Source: Actinomycetota bacterium
GTDB taxonomy: Bacteria > Actinomycetota > Actinomycetes > S36-B12 > FW305-bin1
Assembly (NCBI GenBank): GCA_004297305.1
Contig: SCTR01000010.1
Location: 62,001-126,000, forward strand
Length of the DNA stretch: 64,000 bases
Direction: 5' to 3'
Shown: positions 43,640-51,914 of the stretch, piece after piece
How the letters are laid out: each line of letters begins with the position of its first letter
Numbering within the stretch: position 1 is the first letter of the stretch
Notes under the pieces: model-generated
The model's input: the letters and a program-made list of their open reading frames with translations, nothing else
What the model was told of the DNA's origin: nothing
Databases searched by the model: none
Translations under genes and position numbers: made by a program

Positions 43640-44602
43640 TCAATAGCCACGAATCGGATCGACCACGCCCAGCAGCGGCTCGCCTGCCTGGTAGCGGTCG
43701 ACGTTGTCGACGAAGCGGCCGACGACGTCGCTGACCACGCTGGGGCGCTGGAACGACAGGTGCGGACTGACCCGCACCCGCGGATGCGACAACAGCCAGT
43801 GCCCGTCCGGCAGGGGTTCGGGATCAGTCACGTCGAGGGTGGCCGAGCCGACCTGGCCGTCGTCGAGGGCGTCGCGCAGCGCGTCGTGGTCGACGACGCT
43901 GCCCCGGGCGACGTTCACCAGGTGCACACCCCGCTTGACTCGCGCGAACGCCTCGGCACCGATCAGGGCGCGGGTCGCCGGAGTGGCCGGCACGGCCACC
44001 ACGAGATGGTCGACGTGGGGCAGCATCGCCGCGAGCGTCGGCAGTAGCTCGACTCCCGCGACCGCCGCCGGAGCAGTCGTGGCACGCACCGCCACGGTAC
44101 GAGTCCCGAACGCCTGCAACCGAGTTGCGATGGCCGTACCGATGGCGCCGAGGCCGACCAGCCCGACGGTCGAGTCGCCGAGCATGCGCGGGCCACCGAC
44201 GGGGAGGTCGGTCTGCCGTACCCAGGCACGGTTCACCCACAGATCTCCCTTGGCGGCCAGCAACAGCGCATGGACGACGTACTCCGCGATCGGGTCGGCC
44301 GCGATGCCTCGACCACCGGTGACCAGTCGCCCGTCGAACAGGTCGGCCGCGATTCCGTCGATGCCGGCGGACGGCACGTGCACCCATCGGACGTCGGTCA
44401 GCCACGCGGGCGGAAGTCCGTCGCGGCGGAAGCCGGCGAACAACACGGTGGGACGCGCTGAGCCGGGGTCCCGCGCCGGATCGATCTCCACGATGTCCAC
44501 GCCGGCACGGTCGCCCAAGGCGGCCCGCAGCAGCGCCGTCAACTCGGGACCGGCATCGCTGCCGACGACGAGGGTGGACCGGGCCGCCGCTACCGCGGTC
44601 AC
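43640..44602 (-). CDS. D-2-hydroxyacid dehydrogenase family protein
   Basis: A 320-residue NAD-dependent dehydrogenase. The Rossmann motif is VGLVGLGAIGTAIATRLQAF (about residues 152-171). Catalytic residues are visible: Arg in LVNVARGSVVDHDAL, Glu in VTDPEPLPDGHWLL, and His in VSPHLSF. The GTG overlaps the LLM stop by 4 bases (GTGA). It reduces a 2-oxo acid or oxidises a 2-hydroxy acid; with the aldolase it may handle carbon fragments. Confidence 0.9.
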   Translation of the reverse strand: MTAVAAARSTLVVGSDAGPELTALLRAALGDRAGVDIVEIDPARDPGSARPTVLFAGFRRDGLPPAWLTDVRWVHVPSAGIDGIAADLFDGRLVTGGRGIAADPIAEYVVHALLLAAKGDLWVNRAWVRQTDLPVGGPRMLGDSTVGLVGLGAIGTAIATRLQAFGTRTVAVRATTAPAAVAGVELLPTLAAMLPHVDHLVVAVPATPATRALIGAEAFARVKRGVHLVNVARGSVVDHDALRDALDDGQVGSATLDVTDPEPLPDGHWLLSHPRVRVSPHLSFQRPSVVSDVVGRFVDNVDRYQAGEPLLGVVDPIRGY

Positions 44603-45729
44603 GACGCCTCGGCCGCGCCGGCCGGCAACGGTGCTGCGTCCCGCCGTGCGATCTCAGCACGCACCGTCGGGATCAGGTCGCGCCCGTAGTCCAGCACATC
44701 GTCGTACGGGTCGTAGCCACGGATCAGGAACGTGGTGACACCGATGTCGTAGTAATCCAGCAAAGCGGCCGCCACGGTCTCCGGAGTTCCGACCAGCGCG
44801 GTCGAGTTGCCCGCGGCGCCAGTCGCTTTCGCCGGAGCCGTCCACAGTGCCCGGTCGTGCCGATCCTGCTGCGCGGCGGCGGCCAGCAACCGCTGGGAAC
44901 CGGCGTTCTGAGGGCTGACCGCCGATCCGCTCGGGGAGCGGAAGAAGGACTTGTACTGCTCCTGCAGACCCTTGCCGGTGATGCGGTCCAGGATCTGCTC
45001 GGCCCGGGCCCAGGCCAGTTCTTCCGTCGCTCCCAGGATGGGGCGGAACGACACACTGAAGCGGGGAACCGCGCGACCTGCCGCAGCTGCCTCCTGCCGC
45101 ACGCGATCGATCTGCTCGGCGACCTGCGCCAATGGCTCACCCCAGAACATGTACACGTCCGCGTGCCGTGCTCCCACCCGGTACGCCGCGTCGGACGACC
45201 CGCTGAAGTAGATCGGCACGCCGTCGGGCCGAGTGGGCCGGACGTTGGCGATGAAGTCGTCGAAGCGATAGTGCTTGCCGGCGAAGCTGAACGGGGCATC
45301 GGCCGTCCACGCCTGACGCAGGATCTGGAGGAACTCGTCGGTCCGGTCGTAGCGGTCGTCCTTGGCCAGGTAGTCACCGTCGCGGCGCTGTTCTGCGTCG
45401 CTGCCGCCGGTGATGATGTTGAGGGCGAGCCGCCCACCGGTGAACTGATCCAAGGTGGCGAAGGCACGGGCCGCTACCGTCGGAAAGAGAAAGCCCGGTC
45501 GCTGTGCCACCAGATAGGACAGTCTTTCGGTATGTGCCGCAGCGTACGCCGCCACCTGCAGGCCGTCCGGCTGCGTCGAGGCGTAACCGATGAGCACCTG
45601 GTCGAAGTCGTTGTCTTCGTGGGCTCGAGCGATCCGGCGGGTGAACTCCAGATCCACCAGCGGCCCGGGCCGGGCAACGATCTCGGAGAATTCCTGCGTG
45701 GCCACCAGGCCGATGAACTCGACGGGCAT
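44599..45729 (-). CDS. LLM-class monooxygenase, SsuD-like (alkanesulfonate type)
   Basis: A 376-residue FMNH2-dependent monooxygenase. The start MPVEFIGLVATQEFSEI, DFDQVLIGYASTQPDGLQVAAY, and SGSSDAAYRVGARHADVYMFWGEPL match the alkanesulfonate monooxygenase group. It lies in the operon with SsuBC and a binding protein and has a paralogue at 50799 with the same opening MPVEFIG. It starts 4 bp after the DszC-like gene. The likely reaction is oxidative release of sulfite from a sulfonate; the substrate is unknown. Confidence 0.9.
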   Translation of the reverse strand: MPVEFIGLVATQEFSEIVARPGPLVDLEFTRRIARAHEDNDFDQVLIGYASTQPDGLQVAAYAAAHTERLSYLVAQRPGFLFPTVAARAFATLDQFTGGRLALNIITGGSDAEQRRDGDYLAKDDRYDRTDEFLQILRQAWTADAPFSFAGKHYRFDDFIANVRPTRPDGVPIYFSGSSDAAYRVGARHADVYMFWGEPLAQVAEQIDRVRQEAAAAGRAVPRFSVSFRPILGATEELAWARAEQILDRITGKGLQEQYKSFFRSPSGSAVSPQNAGSQRLLAAAAQQDRHDRALWTAPAKATGAAGNSTALVGTPETVAAALLDYYDIGVTTFLIRGYDPYDDVLDYGRDLIPTVRAEIARRDAAPLPAGAAEAS

Positions 45730-45733
45730 GACA

Positions 45734-46945
45734 CTAACCTTTCGACGACAGAAGGGAACGGCCGATGCCGACGGTCACGGCATCGTCCTGCGGGGTGTGG
45801 ACGCGGCTGCACAGCACGTCCCGGTAGTGACGCTGCAAAGGATGGCGACGGGACAGGCCGGGATTACCGACCAGCGCCACCGCCTGTTCGACTGCGGCGA
45901 TGAGTTCCCGGGTGGCGGCGACCTTCGGGCCGCCGGCGGCCGCCCGGGCGATCGCGACCGGATCTGCGGCGTCGATCCCCAGCGCCGCAGCCTCGATCAA
46001 CTGCTCGGCGGCATCGATCCGCAGGGCGATGTCGCCCACGGCAGCCTGGAAGCGGGGCAGTGTCGACAGCGGCGCACCGAGTGCGGTCGGGGTCCGCGTC
46101 GTGACGAAGTCGGCGACCCAGTCCAGCGCGTTGCGGGCGACTCCCACGTACAACGCGGTCGTCACCAGTCCGGCGATCGCGGCGAGTTGTGCCCCGGCCG
46201 CGCCGCCCTGCGGGGGCGAGCCGACCTCGGTGAGGTCGAGGTGGTGGTCGATCGGGACAGCCACGTCATCGAAGACGACATCGTGGCTGGCCGACGCTCG
46301 CAGCCCGAGGTGGTCCCAGGTGGGTTCGATCGACACTCCCGCAGACGTTGCCGGCACGATGAAGCTCCCGACCCGGGGAATGGGTTCGTCGGTTGCCGCC
46401 CACACCAGCATCCACGCAAGCCCGACCGACCCCGTGCTGAAGATCTTGCGGCCGGTGATCCGCCACCCGTCGGACGTGCGCCGTGCCGTCGTCGCCGGCA
46501 GCCCACCTCGTGCCGGGGTCCCGAGGTCCGGTTCGACCCGCAACGCATTGAGCAGCACCGGACTGCGGCGGCCGTCCCGCAGCACCTGGGCATACAGCTC
46601 GACCGGCCAAGTCGGCTGCACGTCCTGGGCCAGATGGACGAAGTGGGTCATGGCGCTGACCAGGGCGACCGCGGGGTCACCACGGCCGAGTTCGCGCAGC
46701 ACGCTGACGAGGTCGTACGCCGTCGCCCCGGGTCCGCCGTACCGGCGGCCGACGGTCAAGGTGAGCAGGTGGGCGCGATGAACCGCTGCGATGCCGTCGT
46801 ACGGAAAGCTTGCCTCACGGTCGTGCTCGTCGGCGGCCGCGGCCAGTTGCGCCACCACGTCCGGCAGGTTCGCCAGCCGCGCCTGCAGTGACGGTTCGGG
46901 GGCCGGGTCTTCGGTGTCCGGGAAGTCGTCGACCAGAGTACTCAT
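45734..46945 (-). CDS. Acyl-CoA dehydrogenase-fold flavin monooxygenase (DszC/SfnB-like)
   Basis: A 403-residue protein of the acyl-CoA dehydrogenase superfamily. The N-terminal helices (AAHRAHLLTLTVGRRYGGPGATAYDLVSVLRELGRGDPAV), middle beta domain (GWRITGRKIFSTGSVGLAW) and C-terminal helical domain are present. In sulfur loci this fold usually acts as an FMNH2-dependent S- or C-oxygenase (DszC, SfnB) rather than a true dehydrogenase. The ATG at 46945 overlaps the cupin stop by 4 bases. Catalytic base Glu is not obvious, which favours a monooxygenase role. Confidence 0.85.
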   Translation of the reverse strand: MSTLVDDFPDTEDPAPEPSLQARLANLPDVVAQLAAAADEHDREASFPYDGIAAVHRAHLLTLTVGRRYGGPGATAYDLVSVLRELGRGDPAVALVSAMTHFVHLAQDVQPTWPVELYAQVLRDGRRSPVLLNALRVEPDLGTPARGGLPATTARRTSDGWRITGRKIFSTGSVGLAWMLVWAATDEPIPRVGSFIVPATSAGVSIEPTWDHLGLRASASHDVVFDDVAVPIDHHLDLTEVGSPPQGGAAGAQLAAIAGLVTTALYVGVARNALDWVADFVTTRTPTALGAPLSTLPRFQAAVGDIALRIDAAEQLIEAAALGIDAADPVAIARAAAGGPKVAATRELIAAVEQAVALVGNPGLSRRHPLQRHYRDVLCSRVHTPQDDAVTVGIGRSLLSSKG

Positions 46946-47439
46946 CGCGATACCTGTCCGCTGGTGAGCACGGGACCGCTCCAGCGCAGTGAATCGAGGT
47001 TGACGACGATGGCCTCCTGCGTGGTCCGGGCGATGACCACGATCGCCACATCGTCCGGATCCGGGTTCTCCTCCCGGTGCGGCACATGGGGAGGCACGAA
47101 CACGTAGTCGCCCGGCGAGGTATGGACTCGTACCTCGGTCGGCACCTCGCCTTCGAGGTCGAGGAACACGAACTCCGGATGGCCGGAGACGACGAAGATC
47201 GCGGTCTCGGATTCGCCGTGGTGGTGGTTGGCCGACGCCGTCGAGGGCGCCACGTGGGTCTCCCCCATCCAGAGTCCGCGGGCGTGCACCGTGGCGCCAC
47301 TGATGGCGGCGAACCGTCGCATCCCTGACGTCTGAGCGGTCTCGGCGTCCAGACCCAGCGGTGTGACGTGGTGCAGCCGGCGGTGGAACGGATCGTCCGG
47401 CAGCAGGATGGGCGCGGCCGGAACATGCAGCGACGTCAT
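46942..47439 (-). CDS. Cupin domain protein
   Basis: A 165-residue single-cupin protein. Motif 1 is HHHGESETAIFVVSG (metal His and Glu) and motif 2 is SPGDYVFVPPHVPHREEN (third His). The N-terminal GLWMGETHVAPSTASANHHH strand also fits. A metal-dependent dioxygenase or isomerase is plausible; no closer assignment is possible. ATG 47439 overlaps the ssuB stop by 4 bases (ATGA), and its stop overlaps the DszC-like start. Confidence 0.88.
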   Translation of the reverse strand: MTSLHVPAAPILLPDDPFHRRLHHVTPLGLDAETAQTSGMRRFAAISGATVHARGLWMGETHVAPSTASANHHHGESETAIFVVSGHPEFVFLDLEGEVPTEVRVHTSPGDYVFVPPHVPHREENPDPDDVAIVVIARTTQEAIVVNLDSLRWSGPVLTSGQVSR

Positions 47440-48224
47440 CGAGTGCTCCGGACGTCGACGCCGAGCCATTCCAGCAGCTCGGTGCGCAGTGCCACGAACT
47501 CCGGATCCCCGACCTCACGTGGCCGCGGCAGTTCGACGGGGCGATCGTGCGCGATGACGCCGTCACGCATGACGAGGATCCGGTCGGCCAGCAGCAGTGC
47601 TTCCTCGACGTCGTGCGTCACCAGCAGGACCGCGGGACCGTGCCGCTCCCACAACCGGGCGACGAGTGCCTGTGCCTTCAGCCGGGTCAAGGCATCCAGC
47701 GCGGCGAACGGTTCGTCCAGCAGCAACAGGTCCGGCTCGCGCACCAGCGCCCGGGCCAGCGCCGCCCGCTGAGACTCGCCGCCGGACAACGTCTTCGGCC
47801 AGGCGTCGGCGTGGCTGGCCAGTCCCACCTCCGCCAGCGCCTGCTCCGCGCGGCGTCGATCCGGTTTGCCCGGCAGGCCGAGGACGACGTTGCGCCAGAT
47901 CTTCTTCCACGGCAGCAGCCGCGGCGCCTGGAACGCCACGGCGCGACGTTCGGCGACGTAGACATCGCCGGCGATCTCGGTGTCGAGTTGCGCCAGGATG
48001 CGCAGCAGCGTGCTCTTGCCGCACCCGCTCGCTCCCAGCAATGCGACGAACTCGCCGGCGTGCAGCTGCAGAGACAGGTCATCGATGACGACCCGGTCGC
48101 CGAATCGTCGAACGAGGTGGGACACGCTGACAGCGACGTCGACCGGTGCGAGCTGGCCGGCGACGGCTTCGTCGGGCGCCGCTGGCGCGGTCGGGGCAAT
48201 GTCCGGTGAATAGCTGACGGTCAC
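47436..48224 (-). CDS. ssuB: Sulfonate ABC transporter ATP-binding protein SsuB
   Basis: A 262-residue ATPase: Walker A LGASGCGKSTLLRIL, Q-loop AFQAPRLLPWKKIWRNV, signature TLSGGESQRAALARAL, Walker B PDLLLLDEPFAALDALTR, H-loop VTHDVEEALLLAD. The PFAALD and LLPW sequences are typical of the SsuB/TauB subgroup. It powers SsuC and probably all four binding proteins in the window. It begins 64 bp after the ssuC stop. Confidence 0.93.
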   Translation of the reverse strand: MTVSYSPDIAPTAPAAPDEAVAGQLAPVDVAVSVSHLVRRFGDRVVIDDLSLQLHAGEFVALLGASGCGKSTLLRILAQLDTEIAGDVYVAERRAVAFQAPRLLPWKKIWRNVVLGLPGKPDRRRAEQALAEVGLASHADAWPKTLSGGESQRAALARALVREPDLLLLDEPFAALDALTRLKAQALVARLWERHGPAVLLVTHDVEEALLLADRILVMRDGVIAHDRPVELPRPREVGDPEFVALRTELLEWLGVDVRSTR

Positions 48225-48288
48225 GAGGACCCCTTCTCCTGGTGCATGGTCGATGTGCGCGGGGATTGCCGAACCAGGCGCTGCCCGG

Positions 48289-49155
48289 TCAGGAGCCGGT
48301 GAAGGCGGGACGCCACGACAGCAACGTCCGCTCGAGCAGCCGAACGATGAGGTCGGCGGTCAGGCCCAGGAAGGCGTAGACGACCAAGCACACGACGATG
48401 ACGTCGGTGAGGAAGTACTCACGGGCCTGGTTCATCAAGTAACCCAGACCCGCGGTCGCGTTGATCTGTTCGGCGAAGACCAGGGCGAGCCAGGCGATGC
48501 CGAGCGAATAGCGCAGACCGACCAGCGCGCTGGGCAGGGCGCCGGGCAGCACCACGTGCCGGATGAGGCCCAGCCGCGACAGGCCCAAGGTACGAGCCGC
48601 CTCGACCAGCGTCCCGTCGACATTGCGGATGCCGGCATACACGTTGAGGTACAGCGGGAATCCCACGCCGAGGCAGACCAGGGCGATCTTGGGCGTCTCG
48701 CCGATCCCGAACCAGATGATCAGCAGCGGGATCAGGCCGACGAACGGCACCGTCCGCAGCATCTGGACCGGCGCGTCGACCAGGTCCTCGCCCAACCGGA
48801 AGAGCCCGGCGATCACCGCGAGGGAAATGCCGATCGTCCCTCCGATGAGCAGTCCGAGGACGACCCGTTGCAGTGACACGACGAGTGCCTTCACCAGCTC
48901 GCCGTCGGTCAGCAGGTGCCAGAAGGAACTGAGGACGGTGGCCGGCGACGCGAGCACGTCGGCCGGAATGATGCCGGTGGTCGATCCGAGCTGCCAGAGT
49001 GCCAGGAGCAGCAGCGGACCGGTCAGCCGCCGTACCGGCCGGGGGACCCGACTGCGCCGTCCCTTCCCTGCCACGACCCGGATGAGGCCGGGATGCCGAT
49101 GCGCGGCAGGCTCATCCAGACCGGAGTCCGCCGGGTTAGCCGCTGTCACTGCCAC
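48289..49155 (-). CDS. ssuC: Sulfonate ABC transporter permease SsuC
   Basis: A 288-residue membrane permease with six helices. The EAA coupling loop is EAARTLGLSRLGLIRHVVLPGALPSALVGLR (about residues 185-215, the TauC/SsuC form). An N-terminal basic, soluble stretch of about 40 residues precedes TM1. The GTG at 49155 is preceded by AGGAG at 8 bp. It is the first gene of the nine-gene leftward operon, about 170 nt downstream of a near-consensus promoter. Confidence 0.93.
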   Translation of the reverse strand: MAVTAANPADSGLDEPAAHRHPGLIRVVAGKGRRSRVPRPVRRLTGPLLLLALWQLGSTTGIIPADVLASPATVLSSFWHLLTDGELVKALVVSLQRVVLGLLIGGTIGISLAVIAGLFRLGEDLVDAPVQMLRTVPFVGLIPLLIIWFGIGETPKIALVCLGVGFPLYLNVYAGIRNVDGTLVEAARTLGLSRLGLIRHVVLPGALPSALVGLRYSLGIAWLALVFAEQINATAGLGYLMNQAREYFLTDVIVVCLVVYAFLGLTADLIVRLLERTLLSWRPAFTGS

Positions 49156-49334
49156 AGTGATGCTCCTCGCGTGTGGTTGCCCGGCCCTACTGACCGGCGC
49201 TCATCGGTCGGGGATTCGTGCCGCGGCCAGGTCGCGGCTGGCGGGCTCGAACGGCCCGGCGACTACCGACAACAGCGACAGTGGCAGCGGCTGGCAGGCG
49301 CCGCTGCACGACCACCGGGATGCAGCATGCGTAT

Positions 49335-49363
49335 TTTCTAGTGTCTTTATGTTGATTTGTCAA
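49335..49363 (-). promoter_or_regulatory. Predicted promoter of the ssuC-led nine-gene operon
   Basis: On the minus strand TTGACA (49363-49358) and TAGAAA (49340-49335) are separated by exactly 17 bp in an AT-rich patch that stands out from its surroundings. The -35 is perfect. A transcript would begin near 49328, with a leader of about 170 nt before ssuC. Confidence 0.65.
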
Positions 49364-49776
49364 GCACATCGCCGGGCAGCTCCCGGCGACCCGATCTGGC
49401 ACGGAGCCGACGTGGTGGCTGGGCGTCGATGCGGCGCACTCCAAGCGGACCGACCTCGAGCACGCCGGTGGCCGCTACAGCGCGACGCCGTCTCAGTAGT
49501 ACGGGTCTACAGTAGGTAATAGGTGATTTGACAGCGGCGCGGTGACGTGGTCACACTCCCCGCCATGGTGCGCCGACGAGACGGGCGGAGCTGTTGTGCT
49601 GCAGCAGCATCGGCTCTACCTGCCGCGGCCGTGCTGGCGCGATGTCACGGCGCGGACTGCTGACGCCTCATCTCCCGCGACGCTGATCGGCCTACGACAG
49701 GCCGGTCGCGTTGACGGCCCGGTCGGTATTGCCGCCGCCGCTTCGCCCCTTCGTCGTTCATCCTCAGGAGTTTCCC
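49364..49776. other. Regulatory region for the divergent rightward operon
   Basis: No gene in about 413 bp. A second AT-rich patch around 49495-49533 includes GTCTACAGTAGGTAATAG and a TTGACA at 49528-49533, but there is no matching -10, so the rightward promoter is unresolved. The ribosome site TCAGGAG (49764-49770) precedes the binding-protein start by 6 bp. Confidence 0.5.
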
Positions 49777-50763
49777 GTGTCTGCTCGATTCCGTGGTCTG
49801 ACAACCGCTGCCGCCCTGCTCACCGCCACGTTTGCCGCCGTCGGGCTCGCCGGCTGTGGCACCAGTCAGCCGGCGGCAGCGACCGTCGACCTGTCGACCG
49901 TGACCGTCCGCGTGGCAGACCAGGTCAAGAGCACGCGCAGCCTGGTGGAAGCCTCCAAGGCGCTCGACGGCGCGCCGTACCACGTGGAGTGGTCGGACTT
50001 CCAGGCCGCTGCGCCGCAACTGGAGGCACTGCGCGCCGACGCCGCCGACGTCGCCGGTGCGGGCGGCTCGCCGACTCTCAACGCCATCGCCGCCGGAGCG
50101 CCGCTGAAAGCCGTCGCCGCGCTGCAAAGCGCCGGCAAGGCGCTGGCGATCGTGGTACCGAAGGATTCGCCGATCAAGACGCTGGCCGACCTCAAGGGCA
50201 AGAACATCTCACCCACGACGAAAGGCAGTGTGGGCCACTGGCTGGTGCTCGAGGCGCTGAAGAAGGCCGGGATCGCCGAGTCGGAGGTGACGCTGTCCTA
50301 CCTGCTGCCCTCGGACGCGCAGGCAGCGTTCACCTCCGGGCGCATTGATGCCTGGGCGGTCTGGGACCCGTTCGTCGCGCTGACCGAGGCAGCCGGGGCA
50401 CGGATTCTCGTCGACTCCACTGGACTCGCCGAAGGTTACGGCGTCGTCGTGACGACGAACTCGGCGCTGGCCGATCCCGGGCGACGCGCCGCGGTCGCCG
50501 ACTTCGTCGGCAGGCTGAAGAAGGCCTACGAGTGGCGGGTTGCCAACCCGGTCGAGGCGGTGGCGTTGTACAGCACGCTGACCAAACTGCCGCAACCGAT
50601 CAGCCAGGCCGTCTACGACCGCGGACCGTCAGCCGTGGTGCCGATCACCGACGCGGTGGTGAGCAACTGGCAGGGCGTGGCGGACCTCTTCGCGTCCGAA
50701 GGGGTCTATCCGCGCACGATCGACGCCGCGGCGTCGGTGGACCGCACCGTCGTCGGGTTCTGA
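49777..50763 (+). CDS. ssuA: Sulfonate-type ABC transporter substrate-binding lipoprotein
   Basis: A 328-residue lipoprotein with a signal (AALLTATFAAVGLAGC, lipobox LAGC). The binding fold carries PYHVEWSDFQAAAPQLEALRADAADVAG, LADLKGKNISPTTKGSVGHW and SGRIDAWAVWDPFV, typical SsuA features. The GTG at 49777 has a TCAGGAG site; an upstream start at 49711 is unlikely. First gene of the rightward operon, followed by two LLM monooxygenases and SsuE. Closely similar in layout to the 56268 protein. Confidence 0.91.
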   Translation: MSARFRGLTTAAALLTATFAAVGLAGCGTSQPAAATVDLSTVTVRVADQVKSTRSLVEASKALDGAPYHVEWSDFQAAAPQLEALRADAADVAGAGGSPTLNAIAAGAPLKAVAALQSAGKALAIVVPKDSPIKTLADLKGKNISPTTKGSVGHWLVLEALKKAGIAESEVTLSYLLPSDAQAAFTSGRIDAWAVWDPFVALTEAAGARILVDSTGLAEGYGVVVTTNSALADPGRRAAVADFVGRLKKAYEWRVANPVEAVALYSTLTKLPQPISQAVYDRGPSAVVPITDAVVSNWQGVADLFASEGVYPRTIDAAASVDRTVVGF

Positions 50764-50798
50764 CCCTCGCCGTCGCCCGAGTACCGAAAGGACTTTCC

Positions 50799-51911
50799 AT
50801 GCCTGTCGAATTCATCGGGTGGATCGACACCCAGGAGCAGTCTGAGATCGTGCGCCGGCCAGGGCCGGTGGTGGACAAGGGTTTTCTGCGCCGGGTCGCC
50901 CGCGCGCATGAAGATGCCGGCTTCGACCGGGCCCTCATCGGATACGGGTCCAGCCGTCCCGACGGCCTGCAGGTCGCGGCGTACGCCGCCGCCCATACCG
51001 AACGGCTCGGCCTGCTGGTCGCTCACCGACCGGGGTTCGTCTTTCCCACCGTCGCCGCCCGCGCGTTCGCCACGCTCGACCAACTCTCCGACGGCCGCGC
51101 CGCGCTGCACACCATCACCGGCGCCTCGGACGCCGAGCAGCGCCGTGACGGTGACCGGTTGACCAAGGACGAGCGTTACGCGCGAACCGACGAGTATCTG
51201 GAGATCCTGCGCCTGGCCTGGACCGCGCAGGAACCGGTGACCTACTCCGGCACGTACTACGGCTTCGAGGACAACGTCTCTGATGTGCGGCCGGTGAACC
51301 CGGACGGCCTACCGATCTACTTCGGCGGGTCGTCGGAGCCGGCGTACCGTGTGGGCGGCCGTCACGCGGACGTCTTCGCCCTGTGGGGCGAGCCGCTGGC
51401 CCAGACCGCCGACCAGATCGCCGCGATTCGGGACGCCGCGACTGCCGCAGGCCGACCGGCTCCGCGCATCAGTGTTTCGTTCCGCCCGATCCTCGGTGCC
51501 ACCGACGACCTGGCCTGGGACCGAGCGCATCAGATCCTGCGCCGCGTCCAGGACGGTCAGCCGCACTGGGATGCACTGGTCAAGAAGCGGTTCCAGGGCG
51601 CCTCGGCGGCCAACGTCGGCAGCCAGCGATTGCTGCAGGCTGCCGAAGCCGGCGAGCGACACGACCGCGCGTTGTGGACGCCGATCGCCAAGGCGACGGG
51701 CGCCCCGGGCAACTCGACGGCTCTGGTCGGCTCACCGGAGACGGTGGCCCAAGCGCTGCTGGACTACGTCGACATCGGCGTGAGCACGTTGCTCATCCGC
51801 GGCTTCAACCCGCTCGACGACGCGGTGGACTACGGCCGGTTCCTCATCCCCTTGGTACGCGAGGAGATCGCCCGGCGCGACGCGCAACGGCCTGCCGCAG
51901 TCTCGGCCTAG
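50799..51911 (+). CDS. LLM-class monooxygenase, SsuD-like
   Basis: A 370-residue FMNH2-dependent monooxygenase beginning MPVEFIGWIDTQEQSEI. It has GFDRALIGYGSSRPDGLQVAAYAAAHTERLGLLVAHRPGF and YFGGSSEPAYRVGGRHADVFALWGEPL. It is a clear paralogue of the 44599 gene in the opposite operon. ATG 50799 with GAAAGGA ribosome site. A binding protein precedes it and an SsuD-like gene follows by 3 bp. Confidence 0.9.
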   Translation: MPVEFIGWIDTQEQSEIVRRPGPVVDKGFLRRVARAHEDAGFDRALIGYGSSRPDGLQVAAYAAAHTERLGLLVAHRPGFVFPTVAARAFATLDQLSDGRAALHTITGASDAEQRRDGDRLTKDERYARTDEYLEILRLAWTAQEPVTYSGTYYGFEDNVSDVRPVNPDGLPIYFGGSSEPAYRVGGRHADVFALWGEPLAQTADQIAAIRDAATAAGRPAPRISVSFRPILGATDDLAWDRAHQILRRVQDGQPHWDALVKKRFQGASAANVGSQRLLQAAEAGERHDRALWTPIAKATGAPGNSTALVGSPETVAQALLDYVDIGVSTLLIRGFNPLDDAVDYGRFLIPLVREEIARRDAQRPAAVSA

Positions 51912-51914
51912 CCG

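Noticed and set aside
49528-49556. TTGACA as the -35 of a rightward promoter for the binding-protein operon
   Set aside because: At 17 bp spacing the hexamer is TCACAC, a poor -10; kept only as a note in the intergenic entry.
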